A stretch of DNA of 64,000 bases from Microbacterium sp. cf046 (GCF_900114345.1 NZ_FOZJ01000001.1:868001-932000); one strand, 5' to 3'. Positions 49,499 to 59,210 are shown, counted from the first letter of the stretch. Made by a program: numbers and translations. Notes: generated from the letters alone by a model not told the origin.

Positions 49499-50686
49499 AT
49501 GCCCACCCCCACCACCGCCGACAAGTTCTCGTTCGGACTCTGGACCGTCGGCTACAACGGCACCGACCCGTTCGGTGGACCGACCCGCCATCCCCTCGAC
49601 GTCGTTCACGCCGTCGAGAAGCTCACCGAGCTCGGCGCGTACGGTCTCACCTTCCACGACGACGACCTGTTCGCATTCGGGTCGACCGACGCCGAGCGAC
49701 AGAAGCAGATCGACCGCCTCAAGGGCGCACTCGCCGACACCGGGATGATCATCCCGATGGTCACCACGAACCTGTTCAGCGCACCCGTCTTCAAGGACGG
49801 CGGCTTCACCTCGAACGACCGCGACGTGCGCCGCTTCGCGCTGCGCAAGGTGTTCCGTCAGCTCGATCTGGGTGCCGAGCTGGGCGCGAAGACGTTCGTC
49901 ATGTGGGGCGGCCGCGAGGGCGCCGAGTACGACTCCGCGAAGGACATCCGCCAGGCGCTGGAGCGCTACCGCGAGGCCGTCAACCTCCTGGGCGACTACG
50001 TCACCGACAAGGGCTACGACATCCGCTTCGCGATCGAGCCCAAGCCCAACGAGCCGCGCGGCGACATCCTGCTGCCCACGCTGGGTCACGCGATCGCGTT
50101 CATCGACTCGCTCGAGCGCCCCGAGCTGGTGGGCCTGAATCCCGAGGTCGGCCACGAGCAGATGGCGGGGCTGAACTTCGCCGCCGGCATCGCCCAGGCG
50201 CTGTACCACGGCAAGCTCTTCCACATCGACCTGAACGGACAGCGCGGCATCAAGTACGACCAGGACCTCGTGTTCGGCCACGGTGACCTGCACAACGCGT
50301 TCGCCCTCGTCGACCTGCTCGAGAACGGCGGCCCCGGCGGAGTGCCGGCCTACGACGGCCCCCGTCACTTCGACTACAAGCCCTCGCGCACCGAGGACGA
50401 GAACGGCGTCTGGGACTCTGCGGCGGCCAACATGCGCACCTACCTGCTGCTCAAGGAGCGCGCGGCCGCCTTCCGCGCCGACCCCGAGGTGCAGGAGGCG
50501 CTCGAGGCTTCGCGCGTGCACGAGCTCTCGGTGCCGACGCTGAACCCGGGCGAGACGTACGACGACTTCCTCGCCGACCGGTCGGCGTACGAGGACTTCG
50601 ACCCGAGTGTCTACCTGGGCGGCAAGGGCTTCGGCTTCGTCCGCCTGCAGCAGCTCGCGACCGAGCACCTGCTCGGCGCTCGCTGA
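49499..50686 (+). CDS. xylA: Xylose isomerase
   Basis: 395 residues from ATG 49499 (AAGGAG upstream), the short class I form of actinobacteria. Catalytic blocks are [28 protein letters not shown] with the active-site His, [21 protein letters not shown] with Glu and Lys metal/substrate ligands, [14 protein letters not shown] and [17 protein letters not shown]. It interconverts D-xylose and D-xylulose with two divalent metals. The in-frame extension to 49364 includes the operator and is rejected. Confidence 0.96.
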   Translation: MPTPTTADKFSFGLWTVGYNGTDPFGGPTRHPLDVVHAVEKLTELGAYGLTFHDDDLFAFGSTDAERQKQIDRLKGALADTGMIIPMVTTNLFSAPVFKDGGFTSNDRDVRRFALRKVFRQLDLGAELGAKTFVMWGGREGAEYDSAKDIRQALERYREAVNLLGDYVTDKGYDIRFAIEPKPNEPRGDILLPTLGHAIAFIDSLERPELVGLNPEVGHEQMAGLNFAAGIAQALYHGKLFHIDLNGQRGIKYDQDLVFGHGDLHNAFALVDLLENGGPGGVPAYDGPRHFDYKPSRTEDENGVWDSAAANMRTYLLLKERAAAFRADPEVQEALEASRVHELSVPTLNPGETYDDFLADRSAYEDFDPSVYLGGKGFGFVRLQQLATEHLLGAR

Positions 50687-50693
50687 CACCCCT

Positions 50694-50766
50694 CCTCTGG
50701 TCGACTTGCCGTATATGTAGGCGACACGCCGTGCGGCGACATGCATATACGGCAAGTCGACAGAGG
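50694..50766. repeat. Large inverted repeat between xylA and xylB
   Basis: A 17-base perfect inverted repeat (50701-50717 with 50744-50760, arms TCGACTTGCCGTATATG) is extended by CCTCTG/CAGAGG past one bulged base, giving 23 pairs around a 26-base loop. The loop contains GGCGAC twice. There is no U tract. It could be a REP/MITE-like element, or a processing hairpin setting the xylA:xylB ratio. Confidence 0.75.
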
Positions 50767-50808
50767 GATGATTCCGGAACCGGCCGGGCACACACCGAAG
50801 GAGCAGCG

Positions 50809-52128
50809 ATGACGCTCGTGGCAGGAGTCGACTCGTCGACGCAGTCGTGCAAGGTCGTCCTGACGGATGCCGAGACCGGCAGCGTCGTGAGCGAAGGGCG
50901 CGCGTCGCACCCCGAGGGCACCGAGGTGCATCCCGGCGCATGGTGGTCGGCCCTGCGGGCGGCGATCGCGGATGCCGGGGGCCTCGGCGACGTGGCGGCG
51001 TGGGCGATCGGCGGCCAGCAGCACGGCATGGTCGTCCTCGGCGAGGACGGCCGGGTCATCCGCGACGCGCTGCTGTGGAACGACACCCGCTCCGCGGGTG
51101 CGGCGGCGGACCTGATCGCCGAGTTCGGTGCCGAAGCGCTGGCCCAGCGCACCGGCCTGGTTCCGGTAGCTTCCTTCACGATCACGAAGCTCCGATGGCT
51201 GCGAGACCACGAGCCGGAGAACGCCGCGCGCGTCGCCGCTGTCGCACTGCCCCACGACTGGCTGACGTGGCGGCTTCGCGGCTTCGGACCCGCGGACGAG
51301 TCGCCGCTCGGTCCGGTGCTCGCCGAGCTCGTCACCGACCGCTCCGACGCCTCGGGCACCGGCTACTGGGATCCTGCGACCGGAGGCTACGACCGCGACC
51401 TGCTCGTGGCCGCGCTCGGGCACGATGCGATCCTGCCGCGCGTCCTCGGACCGCAGGAATGGGTCGAGGACGAGGCGGGCCGTCGCGTCGGCGGCGGAGC
51501 GGGCGACAACGCCGGCGCCGCCCTGGGCCTGGGTGCCGGGCCGGGTGACGTCGTGGTCTCGATCGGCACGAGCGGCACCGTCTTCGCGGTCAGCGAGCAG
51601 CGCACGATCGACCCGACCGGCACCGTCGCCGGCTTCGCCGACTGCACCGGCCGCTTCCTGCCGCTGGTCGCGACGCTCAACGCCGCCCGCGTGATGACCG
51701 CGATCGGCGGCCTGCTCGGTGTGGACCACGCCGAGCTCAGCCGTCTCGCACTGGCTGCGGAGCCCGGCGCGGCGGGGCTGCAGCTCGTGCCCTACTTCGA
51801 GGGTGAGCGCACACCGAATCTGCCCGAGGCCACGGCTTCCCTGACCGGCATGACCCTCGCCTCGACCACCCGCGAGAACCTGGCACGGGCGGCGGTGGAG
51901 GGGATGCTGGGCGGACTCGGCGCCGGACTCGAAGCACTCCGCGGGCTGGAAGTGCCGATCCGGCGTGCGCTGCTGATCGGCGGCGGTGCGCAGTCTGAGG
52001 CCGTGCGCGTCATCGCCCCGCTCGTGCTCGGCGTGCCGGTCGAAGTGCCCGCGCCGGGGGAGTACGTCGCACTCGGTGCGGCACGGCAGGCGGCATCCGT
52101 CGTCGCCGCGTCGGCCTCCGGCGCCTGA
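50809..52128 (+). CDS. xylB: Xylulokinase
   Basis: 439 residues, slightly short for the family. FGGY-kinase features: [15 protein letters not shown] phosphate loop, [31 protein letters not shown], the catalytic Asp in [12 protein letters not shown], and the C-terminal [26 protein letters not shown]. It phosphorylates xylulose to xylulose 5-phosphate. Good site GAAGGAG before ATG 50809. Separated from xylA by 122 bases holding the large inverted repeat; the same direction suggests co-transcription. Confidence 0.95.
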   Translation: MTLVAGVDSSTQSCKVVLTDAETGSVVSEGRASHPEGTEVHPGAWWSALRAAIADAGGLGDVAAWAIGGQQHGMVVLGEDGRVIRDALLWNDTRSAGAAADLIAEFGAEALAQRTGLVPVASFTITKLRWLRDHEPENAARVAAVALPHDWLTWRLRGFGPADESPLGPVLAELVTDRSDASGTGYWDPATGGYDRDLLVAALGHDAILPRVLGPQEWVEDEAGRRVGGGAGDNAGAALGLGAGPGDVVVSIGTSGTVFAVSEQRTIDPTGTVAGFADCTGRFLPLVATLNAARVMTAIGGLLGVDHAELSRLALAAEPGAAGLQLVPYFEGERTPNLPEATASLTGMTLASTTRENLARAAVEGMLGGLGAGLEALRGLEVPIRRALLIGGGAQSEAVRVIAPLVLGVPVEVPAPGEYVALGAARQAASVVAASASGA

Positions 52129-52144
52129 TCCTCCGGTTCATCCG

Positions 52145-52171
52145 TCACCGCGGTACGCGCTCGCGCGGTGA
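52145..52171 (+). terminator. Hairpin after xylB
   Basis: TCACCGCG (52145-52152) pairs perfectly with CGCGGTGA (52164-52171) around an 11-base loop, 17 bases after the xylB stop. No U tract, so termination is a guess. Confidence 0.45.
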
Positions 52172-52272
52172 TCGCGTGCACGGGTGACGGCTGAACGAGG
52201 GGGCCGGCTGCACGAGAGGGGCGGCCGGGCTCTCACAGTGATCTCGTAGCCCCGGGCCATAGCGTCGGAGGC

Positions 52273-52959
52273 ATGCCCCTCGAAGACACCGACGATGATC
52301 AGGTCACCTTCTCGACGAATGAGCTCCGCGCGATGCGCGACGAGATGCAGCGGTTCCTGCTCGAGTACCGCTTCGGGATGCAGGAGATCGAGACCAAGGT
52401 GGCGATCCTCCGCGACGAGTTCCTCTACATGCACGACTACAACCCGATCGAGCACGTCTCGAGCCGGGTGAAGTCTCCCGACAGCCTCGTCGACAAGGTC
52501 GTCCGCAAGGGGATCGACGCGGACTTCGCCTCGATCCGCGAGGCGATCACCGACATCGCCGGGGTCCGCATCACCTGCAGCTTCACGACCGATGCCTACC
52601 GGCTCTTCGACCTGCTCACCGCGCAGGACGACGTCACGGTCGTCGCGGTGAAGGACTACATCGCCGAGCCCAAATCGAACGGCTACAAGAGCCTGCACGC
52701 GATCGTCGAGGTGCCCGTTTTCCTCTCCAGCGGCCGGGTCGCGGTGCCCGTCGAGGTGCAGTTCCGCACGATCGCGATGGACTTCTGGGCGAGCCTCGAG
52801 CACAAGATCTATTACAAGTACGACCGGCAGGTGCCCGGCGAGCTCCTCAGCAGCCTGAAGGATGCCGCCGACACGGCCGCCGAGCTCGATGAGCGCATGC
52901 AGCGCCTGCACCGCGAACTGCACGGCCCCGCCGGGCACGGCCGTATGGTCGCGATCTGA
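52273..52959 (+). CDS. Small alarmone synthetase (RelQ-like (p)ppGpp synthetase)
   Basis: 228 residues with only the synthetase domain; no HD hydrolase or TGS region. Marks are HVSSRVKSPDSLVDKVVRKG, DIAGVRITCSFTTDAYRLFDLL, DYIAEPKSNGYKSLHAIVEV and PVEVQFRTIAMDFWASLEHKIYY, matching the RelA/SpoT nucleotidyltransferase with the Glu of EVQFRT catalytic. It makes (p)ppGpp from ATP and GTP/GDP. GGAGG lies before ATG 52273. Monocistronic. Confidence 0.92.
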   Translation: MPLEDTDDDQVTFSTNELRAMRDEMQRFLLEYRFGMQEIETKVAILRDEFLYMHDYNPIEHVSSRVKSPDSLVDKVVRKGIDADFASIREAITDIAGVRITCSFTTDAYRLFDLLTAQDDVTVVAVKDYIAEPKSNGYKSLHAIVEVPVFLSSGRVAVPVEVQFRTIAMDFWASLEHKIYYKYDRQVPGELLSSLKDAADTAAELDERMQRLHRELHGPAGHGRMVAI

Positions 52960-52966
52960 GGACGAC

Positions 52967-53437
52967 TCAGGCGGCGCCCAGGAGCGAGCCGACGGCGAAC
53001 GCGACACCGACGACGCCCACCAGGAGGTCGGTGAGACAGGCGACCCACTCCTTCGCGCTCTTGTCCTTCTTCGGAAGGTGACGAAGGCCTGCGAGCAGCA
53101 GGAAGCCGCCGCCTGCCAAGCCGATGGCCGGTGCCCACTCCGGCACGAAGACGCTGATCACCGCCGCAAGGCCGATCGAGAGGTTCATGAAGCCGAGCTC
53201 CTGCACGATCTGCGCTGCTTCCGGGGCGTCGATGTGCAGGATCTCCTTGCTCGTGAACTGCGGGCGCAGGATCTGGCTCACGCCTGCGGCCAACAGGCGG
53301 ACGCCGATCCCCCAGAAGACCCACCAGACCCCGAACACGTGCAGCGCACCGCCGGCCCACTCGGTCATCGATCCCGCGATGACCCCTGAGACGAGCGGAG
53401 CGAGGACGGTCGTGAACACAACGAAGACGAAATACAT
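52967..53437 (-). CDS. Four-helix membrane protein (DUF6790-like)
   Basis: 156 residues from ATG 53437 with four hydrophobic segments. Conserved-looking blocks are FGVWWVFWGIGVRLLAAGVSQILRP and IVQELGFMNLSIGLAAVIS. The resemblance to DUF6790 is from memory. Function unknown. The long frame reaching 54685 continues into the antisense of the coiled-coil gene and is not real. Confidence 0.75.
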   Translation of the reverse strand: MYFVFVVFTTVLAPLVSGVIAGSMTEWAGGALHVFGVWWVFWGIGVRLLAAGVSQILRPQFTSKEILHIDAPEAAQIVQELGFMNLSIGLAAVISVFVPEWAPAIGLAGGGFLLLAGLRHLPKKDKSAKEWVACLTDLLVGVVGVAFAVGSLLGAA

Positions 53438-53558
53438 GAGGCTCCCCAGCACTGGACGGATGTGTCCTTTGTAGCGCGCGGCCTCGTGGGGCGGCGAGTC
53501 TTCCGCGGCTCGGGGGGAGATGTCGCGGCCGGGCCGACCTGCCCACCAGAATGGACGC

Positions 53559-54413
53559 GTGCCACCTTCCGCCGAAGAGTCCGCTGTCGCACAGGTCGAC
53601 GCGATCGCGGTGGAACTGTATGCCCTGGCTCCCGACGCGTTCACCGAGGCGCGCAACGCCCGTGCCGCGGCATCCGACCGTTCCCTCGCCGCGCGCGTGA
53701 AAGCGCTCCGCAAGCCGACCGCTTCGGCGTGGGCCGTGGATCTGCTCGCCCGCGACGGGCAGCTGGCCGAAGCGCTCGAACTGGCCGGTGCGCTGCGCGA
53801 GGCGCAGGACGACCTGGACGCCGCCGAGCTCGCGCGCCTGAGCCGCCAGCGCCGCGCCCTCGTGGCCGCGCTCGCCACCCAGGCGGTCGGTCTGGCCGAG
53901 GACAAGGGCGTGACGATCAGCGCCGCGGCGCGCGCCGACGTCGAGAAGACGATCAACGCGGCCGTGATGGATGCCGCGGCCGCGGCCGCCGTCATGACAG
54001 CGCGCCTGGTGCGCCCGCTCGAGGCGTCCGGATTCGATCCGGTCGACGTCTCGGATGCGGTCGGCGGGAGCCTCCCCGGCGTCCCCGACGCGCCGCCGCC
54101 CAGTCGCGACGACCTCGCCGAGCGCCGAGCGCGGAAGGCGGCGGAGAAGGCGCTGCGGGAAGCGGAGCGGGCAGCGGGTGAGGCAGACCGCGAACTCGCG
54201 AAGATCGACGCGCAGCTCGCCAAGGCACGCGAGCGCGGAGACCACCTGCGGGAGCGCATCGACGACCTGCGCGGCGAGCTGGCGCGCCTGGAAGGCGACG
54301 TCGAGAAGGTCGATCGCGACACCGAGCACCTCGATGACCAGAGGGCGGACGCCGCCACACGCGCTCGCGCCGCCGAGCACGAAGCCGAGAAGGCGCGGAA
54401 GGCACTGGAATGA
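53559..54413 (+). CDS. Coiled-coil protein, probably leaderless
   Basis: 284 residues from GTG 53559; CAGAAT ends six bases before it, which fits a leaderless transcript, and no ribosome binding site is seen. The N-terminal half is helical with FTEARNARAAAS and KALRKPTASAWAVDLLAR; residues about 185-284 are a strongly charged coiled coil (ELAKIDAQLAKARERGDHL, ELARLEGDVEKVDRDTEHL). This family is common in actinobacteria and unnamed. Coupled by ATGA to a lipoprotein gene. Confidence 0.75.
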   Translation: MPPSAEESAVAQVDAIAVELYALAPDAFTEARNARAAASDRSLAARVKALRKPTASAWAVDLLARDGQLAEALELAGALREAQDDLDAAELARLSRQRRALVAALATQAVGLAEDKGVTISAAARADVEKTINAAVMDAAAAAAVMTARLVRPLEASGFDPVDVSDAVGGSLPGVPDAPPPSRDDLAERRARKAAEKALREAERAAGEADRELAKIDAQLAKARERGDHLRERIDDLRGELARLEGDVEKVDRDTEHLDDQRADAATRARAAEHEAEKARKALE

Positions 54414-54832
54414 CGGCCCGCCGAGGATGCTCCCCGCGACGAGCGCTCGCGGCTCTGACGCTCGCCGCCGCAGCCCTCGCGGTGAGCGGCTGCGCCGGCC
54501 CGAGCAGCGATGTGCCCAGCGTCGCGACCTTCGATGTCGAGGGCCAGACCTTCAAGATCGAGCTCGTCACCGCCGAGCTGGTGCAGCACGCCAAGGACCT
54601 GATGGCGGGCAAGGAGGTGCCGGCGATCCCGGTGGGGACGATCGTGCGCGACGACCCCTCGGTGAACGAGCCGTGGAGCTGGCACATCGACCCCGAGACG
54701 CTCGAGTTCGCCGACTTCACGACAGAGGTCTGCGACGGTCTGCCGGAGTACGTGGAGGACGGAACCCTGACCAGCGACATCTACTGCCCCTGGTCATCGA
54801 CCGTGATCGCCGTCGAGCCGCTCGATGACTGA
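54410..54832 (+). CDS. BP74-like lipoprotein
   Basis: 140 residues. A basic N-terminus and hydrophobic stretch end in the lipobox VSGC, so it is lipid-anchored outside. The mature part matches what I know as the BP74 (calmodulin-binding protein) N-terminal-like domain: FDVEGQTFKIELVTAELV, PWSWHIDPETLEFADF and EVCDGLPEYVE, then a CPWS motif, with two Cys possibly bridged. Function in bacteria unknown. Confidence 0.78.
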   Translation: MTARRGCSPRRALAALTLAAAALAVSGCAGPSSDVPSVATFDVEGQTFKIELVTAELVQHAKDLMAGKEVPAIPVGTIVRDDPSVNEPWSWHIDPETLEFADFTTEVCDGLPEYVEDGTLTSDIYCPWSSTVIAVEPLDD

Positions 54833-54850
54833 CCGCGGTCAGGTCGCAGC

Positions 54851-56029
54851 GTGAGACCAGGCTTCCGCTGGGCCGCGGTCTTCGTCGCGGCCGTGCTGGC
54901 GGTCGCCGGCGGCGTGGTGGCGGTCGAGGCCCTGCGCATCGGCGGCGACGCCCTCGAGCGGCCCGGCATCGACGCGTTCTACGAGCAGCCGGCGGATGCC
55001 GCGGACGGCGAGCCTGGGTCCATCGTGAAGCTCGATCCGCTCCTCGGGGCGCCGTTGGCTGCGCGCGCCTGGCGGATCATGTACCGCACGACCGACCTCA
55101 ACGGCGACGCGGTGGTCGCCACCGGCGTGCTCGTCGTGCCGCTCGCTCCGGCCCCGCCGGGGGGCCGCACCGTGGTCTCGTGGGCGCACCCCACCACGGG
55201 CGCCGCGCGCGAGTGCGCCCCGTCGTACGGATTCGACCCGTTCGTGCTGATCGAAGGGCTCCGCGCTCTGCTGGATCGCGGCTATGCGGTCGTCGCGACG
55301 GACTACGTGGGCATGGGGACGGACGGTCCCGACTCGTATCTCGTCGGTATCACCGGCGGCAACGCGGTGCTCGACGCGGTCCGCGCCGCACGGGCGGTGC
55401 CGGATGCGGATGCGAGCGATCGCGTGATCCTCTGGGGCCACTCGCAGGGTGGCCAGGCCGTGCTGTTCGCCGCCGAGCGCGCCCCGAGCTATGCCCCCGA
55501 GCTGGACATCCAGGCAGTGGCCGCGGCAGCTCCGGCCGCCGACCTCATCGACTTGATGAGCGCGCACCTCGACGACATCTCAGGCGTCACGATCGGCTCG
55601 TACGCCTTCACGGCGTTCGCCTCGGTGTATCCCGCGGCGAAGCTCGACAGCATCCTCACCCCGGATGCGCTCGAGATCGTGCCCGAGATGAATCAGCTCT
55701 GCCTGCTCGCGAACATCACCGAGCTGCATCGCATCGGAGCGCCCCTCGTCGGCGATTTCACCTCCAGTGATCCGACCACCACCGAACCGTGGAAGACCCT
55801 CCTGGCCGACAACTCCGCCGGCTCGACGGCGTTCGACGCGCCGCTGTTCATCGCACAGGGGCTCGACGACGAACTGGTGGTTCCCACGGATACGACCGAC
55901 TTCGTCGAGCACGAGGCCTCGCTCGGGATCGACGTGACCTATCAGGAGATCCCGTTCGCGACGCACGGCACGGTGGCCTACCTCGCGATCCCCGGATTGA
56001 CGGCGTGGCTCGACCGAGTGGTGCCGTGA
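54851..56029 (+). CDS. Secretory-lipase-like alpha/beta hydrolase
   Basis: 392 residues from GTG 54851. One N-terminal hydrophobic segment (about 5-27) serves as an anchor or uncleaved signal. Catalytic features: VVSWAHPTTGAARECAPS, VVATDYVGMGTDG, the nucleophile GHSQGGQAVLF, and a late FATHGTVAYL His. These match the LIP family of secretory lipases. Extracytoplasmic esterase or lipase; substrate unknown. Confidence 0.85.
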   Translation: MRPGFRWAAVFVAAVLAVAGGVVAVEALRIGGDALERPGIDAFYEQPADAADGEPGSIVKLDPLLGAPLAARAWRIMYRTTDLNGDAVVATGVLVVPLAPAPPGGRTVVSWAHPTTGAARECAPSYGFDPFVLIEGLRALLDRGYAVVATDYVGMGTDGPDSYLVGITGGNAVLDAVRAARAVPDADASDRVILWGHSQGGQAVLFAAERAPSYAPELDIQAVAAAAPAADLIDLMSAHLDDISGVTIGSYAFTAFASVYPAAKLDSILTPDALEIVPEMNQLCLLANITELHRIGAPLVGDFTSSDPTTTEPWKTLLADNSAGSTAFDAPLFIAQGLDDELVVPTDTTDFVEHEASLGIDVTYQEIPFATHGTVAYLAIPGLTAWLDRVVP

Positions 56030-56072
56030 TCGGCTGATACCTCCCGGGCGTCCGAGTCGATACGGTGAACCC

Positions 56073-57275
56073 GTGGACCAGCTCGAGCCGACCCTCCTCG
56101 TCATCCCGCTGCTCGCGGTGCTGGCGCCGCTGCTGACCCGTGGCCTGGGGCGCTGGGTCCGCATCCCGGTCGTCGTGTTCGAGCTCGCACTCGGCATCCT
56201 CTTCGGTCCGTCGCTGCTCGGCTGGGCGGTGCCGTCCGACTTCGTCGGCGCGCTGTCGGAGTTCGGTCTGGCCATGCTGTTCTTCGTCGCCGGGTCCGAG
56301 ATCGAGTTCACCGCGTTCCGCGGCCGCACCGGGCGGTTCGCCCTCTTCGGCTGGCTGATCAGTCTGGCGATCGGCGTCGGAGTGGTCTGGTTCGTCTATC
56401 CCGGTGAGATCGCGATCGTCGTCGGGATCGCCCTGTGCTCCACCGCGCTCGGCACGATCCTGCCGATCCTGCGCGACGCCGGCGAGCTGCGCACACCGTT
56501 CGGGCAGGCGATCGGCGCGATCGGCGCCGTCGGGGAGTTCGGACCCCTGATCGCGATCTCGATCTTCCTCGGGGCCAGCAACCCCGGGATCGAGGCGGTC
56601 GTGCTGGTGATCTTCGCAGTGGTCGCGGGGCTCGCGATCTTCCTCGCCTTCAAGATGCCCCGCGGTGCGATGCACCGGGTGGTCAGCGGGACGCTGCACA
56701 CCTCGGGGCAGTTCGCGATCCGCGTCGTGTTCCTGATCCTCTCGGCCTTGGTCGCGCTGAGTATCCTGCTCGATCTCGACATGCTCCTGGGCGCGTTCGC
56801 CGCGGGCGTCGTCTGGCGACTGCTCATGCGGGATGCCGACGAGTCCGATCGCAAGGTCGTCGAGAGCAAGGTCGAGGCCGTCGCCTTCGGCTTCCTGGTG
56901 CCGGTCTTCTTCGTCTACACCGGAGTGACGTTCGATCTGGCCGCGCTGCTCGCGCAGCCGCTCCTGCTGGCGGTCGTGCCGCTGCTGGTCGTGGCGCTGT
57001 TCGTCGTGCGCGGCCTGCCGTCGATGCTGGCCGCGCCGGTGGGCTCCAGCGGTCGCGAACGGCTCTCGGTCGCGTTCCTCGGCGCGACGGGCCTGCCGAT
57101 CATCGTGGCGGTCACCGCGATCGGCGTGGACGAGGGAGTCCTGTCCACGGCCGGCGCAGCGGTGCTCGTCGGCGCCGGGATGCTGTCGGTGCTGCTCTTC
57201 CCCCTGATCGCGATGACCCTCCGCGGGGAGCGCACGGTGCGGGCGACGGCTCCGCTCGAGGACGACCTGGCGTGA
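56073..57275 (+). CDS. CPA2-type cation/proton antiporter, membrane part only
   Basis: 400 residues from GTG 56073; TACGGT six bases upstream suggests a leaderless mRNA. About 12 helices, with FVAGSEIEFTAF, STALGTILPILRD and FVYTGVTFDLAALL. Many CPA2 proteins continue into a TrkA-N (RCK) regulatory domain of 150-250 residues; here the protein ends after the last helix. The next gene overlaps the stop by 3 bases. It is not an RCK domain by sequence. Confidence 0.88.
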   Translation: MDQLEPTLLVIPLLAVLAPLLTRGLGRWVRIPVVVFELALGILFGPSLLGWAVPSDFVGALSEFGLAMLFFVAGSEIEFTAFRGRTGRFALFGWLISLAIGVGVVWFVYPGEIAIVVGIALCSTALGTILPILRDAGELRTPFGQAIGAIGAVGEFGPLIAISIFLGASNPGIEAVVLVIFAVVAGLAIFLAFKMPRGAMHRVVSGTLHTSGQFAIRVVFLILSALVALSILLDLDMLLGAFAAGVVWRLLMRDADESDRKVVESKVEAVAFGFLVPVFFVYTGVTFDLAALLAQPLLLAVVPLLVVALFVVRGLPSMLAAPVGSSGRERLSVAFLGATGLPIIVAVTAIGVDEGVLSTAGAAVLVGAGMLSVLLFPLIAMTLRGERTVRATAPLEDDLA

Positions 57276-57757
57276 GCACGAGCGCGCTGCTCGCCGACGC
57301 GCGCGCCGAGCTGGTGGATGCGCCGCAGGAGGCGCTCGGCGAAATGATCGTGCCGCGACGGGTGCTCGGTGTCGGCCGCTCGACGCGGATCGTGCGGCGC
57401 GGCGCGGCCTGGCACCTCGGGGTGCTGCTGCTCGTCGACGACGGAGTGCTGGCCACCGGCGACATCGTGCGCGCGCGGCAGGAGGTCAGGCGCGGCTTCA
57501 CTGCCGAGTCGCAGCGCCGACGCGCCGAACTGGCGGCAGCCGCCCGCCGGGGCGGCTTCGCGGAGGGTGAGCCGGTGCACATCGGCTGGACGGTGCTCGA
57601 CGCCGATCAGGTGGACAGCGGGGCGGCGTCCGGCCCGCTCGCCCTGATCGAAGGCACGCCGAGCGTGCGCTGGAGCGCGGCGGGGAGCTACATGCCGCTC
57701 GCCGCATATCTCGACGAGCGCATCGAACTCCTCCGGCACCCGCCTTCGGGCGCCTAG
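57272..57757 (+). CDS. Uncharacterised protein coupled to the antiporter
   Basis: 161 residues from GTG 57272 overlapping the antiporter stop (GTGA). It is soluble, with VPRRVLGVGRSTRIVRRGAAWHLGVLLL, VRARQEVRRGFTAESQRRRAELAAAA and a C-terminal GSYMPLAAYLDERIELL. I do not recognise the family. Translational coupling suggests a partner or regulator of the transporter. Convergent with the amidotransferase gene one base away. Confidence 0.72.
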   Translation: MSTSALLADARAELVDAPQEALGEMIVPRRVLGVGRSTRIVRRGAAWHLGVLLLVDDGVLATGDIVRARQEVRRGFTAESQRRRAELAAAARRGGFAEGEPVHIGWTVLDADQVDSGAASGPLALIEGTPSVRWSAAGSYMPLAAYLDERIELLRHPPSGA

Positions 57758-57758
57758 C

Positions 57759-58511
57759 TCAGACGGGACCGAATTCGCGGGCGAACGCGCGCAGGAGCCG
57801 CACCGGCTCGGTGACGGATGCCGCGAGCACGCGTCCGGCGACCGTGTCGAAGTCGTTCGCCGGGAAATAGCCGTCGTCCCGGTACACCGCCATGCGCTCG
57901 GTGAACGCTTTGGTCGTCGGCTCAGGATGGAACTGCGTCGCGTAGAGGCGATCGCCCACCCGGAACGCCTGCACGGGGCACTGCCCGTTCGTCGCGAGGA
58001 GCGTGGCGCCCTCGGGCACGGCCGCCGCACCCTCCTTGTGCGCGGTCAGGGCGGTGAAACGGTGCGCCAGCGTGCCCAGCAGGGGATCGCTCTCGCCTTC
58101 GGCCGTGAGATCGATCGTGACCGGGCCGGTGTCCTCGGGATAGGCGCGGCTCACCTCGCCGCCCAGCATGCGCGTGACCACGCCGATGCCGTAGCAGGTG
58201 AAGAAGGCGGCGACCGGCGCGACGGCCGATGCCGAGATTGCGGCATCCGCGATCCGCTCGAGGTCGCCCTCGAGCCGGCGCTGCACCGGAGTCTTCGTCG
58301 ACTCGGGATCGGTCACGTTGAACGGGCTGCCGCCGACGAAGAATCCGCTGTAGCGCTCGAACACGTCCTCGGGCAGAGGGTCGCGCACGAGGTCGAGCTG
58401 GACGAGCTGGGACGGCTCCAGGTGCGCGGCGACGCGAAACGATTCGTACTCCATGGCAGCCGCGCCCTGCTGCGGCCGCACGCACACATAGAGCAGCGGC
58501 GCCGTCGTCAT
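57759..58511 (-). CDS. Class I glutamine amidotransferase-like protein (GMP synthase-type)
   Basis: 250 residues with the triad in place: Cys in FFTCYGIGV, His in TQFHPEPTT and the following Glu. The substrate-binding GGSPFNVTDP loop is also normal. The protein is a stand-alone GATase of the type often annotated GMP-synthase-like; a true synthase domain is absent. Which acceptor it serves, or whether it hydrolyses gamma-glutamyl compounds, is not visible. Confidence 0.87.
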   Translation of the reverse strand: MTTAPLLYVCVRPQQGAAAMEYESFRVAAHLEPSQLVQLDLVRDPLPEDVFERYSGFFVGGSPFNVTDPESTKTPVQRRLEGDLERIADAAISASAVAPVAAFFTCYGIGVVTRMLGGEVSRAYPEDTGPVTIDLTAEGESDPLLGTLAHRFTALTAHKEGAAAVPEGATLLATNGQCPVQAFRVGDRLYATQFHPEPTTKAFTERMAVYRDDGYFPANDFDTVAGRVLAASVTEPVRLLRAFAREFGPV

Positions 58512-58592
58512 GGTGCGAGTGTAAAGGGCCGGGGCGCCGATGTATCAGCCATGTCCTTTCGCGCTCCTCCAGATGTGGACACAATGGGCGCT

Positions 58593-59210
58593 ATGACGCA
58601 TGGGGGCGCCGAGGCTTCAGTCGACTCCGCCGAGCCGACACGCTGGGAGCGCGCTGCGGCGATGTTCCTGAAGTGGCGTGACGGTGACGCGCGGGCGATG
58701 GACGATCTCGTTCGGCTGATGACGCCGCTGCTGTGGCATGTGGTGCGCGCGTACGGCCTGGACCGTGCGCTCGCCGAGGACGTCGTGCAGACGACGTGGC
58801 TCACGCTCGTGCGCAGGCACGAGTCGATCACGGAGCCGCAGGCGGTGTCAGGGTGGCTGACGATGGTCGCCCGTCGCGAAGCGTGGCGTGTAGGAAAGCT
58901 CCAGCGCCGTGCCGATCCGACCGAAGCCGAGAGCCTCGAACCGCATCTTCCCGCCCAGGAGTCCGCAGAGCAGACCGCCGCGACCGAGGACGAATCCCAT
59001 CGTCTGTGGCTCGCGGTGGCACAGCTCAATGATCGGTGCCAGCGCCTGCTGCGCATCGTGGCATTCGAGGAGCGCCCCGACTACGCACGCATCGCGCAGG
59101 ACATGGCGATGCCGATCGGCTCGATCGGGCCGACGCGTCAGCGCTGCCTCGGCAAACTCCGCGCCCTCCTCGAGGGCGACGGCTGGGGAGGGGATTCCGA
59201 TGGAGACTGA
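58593..59210 (+). CDS. ECF-type sigma factor of the subtilase/TPR unit
   Basis: 205 residues from ATG 58593; CACAAT ends seven bases upstream, fitting a leaderless transcript (an in-frame ATG at 58584 would add three residues). Region 2: FLKWRDGDARAMDDLVRLMTPLLWHVVRAYGLDRALAEDVVQTTWLTLV; region 4: LNDRCQRLLRIVAFEERPDYARIAQDMAMPIGSIGPTRQRCLGKL (both shown by residues about 28-75 and 130-175). No anti-sigma zinc motif is fused. It overlaps the next gene by 11 bases. Likely drives this operon and perhaps other members of a regulon. Confidence 0.9.
   Translation: MTHGGAEASVDSAEPTRWERAAAMFLKWRDGDARAMDDLVRLMTPLLWHVVRAYGLDRALAEDVVQTTWLTLVRRHESITEPQAVSGWLTMVARREAWRVGKLQRRADPTEAESLEPHLPAQESAEQTAATEDESHRLWLAVAQLNDRCQRLLRIVAFEERPDYARIAQDMAMPIGSIGPTRQRCLGKLRALLEGDGWGGDSDGD

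Noticed and set aside
57272-57757. RCK/TrkA-C subunit of the antiporter
   Set aside because: No GxGxxG Rossmann motif is present; only the coupling to the antiporter is supported.
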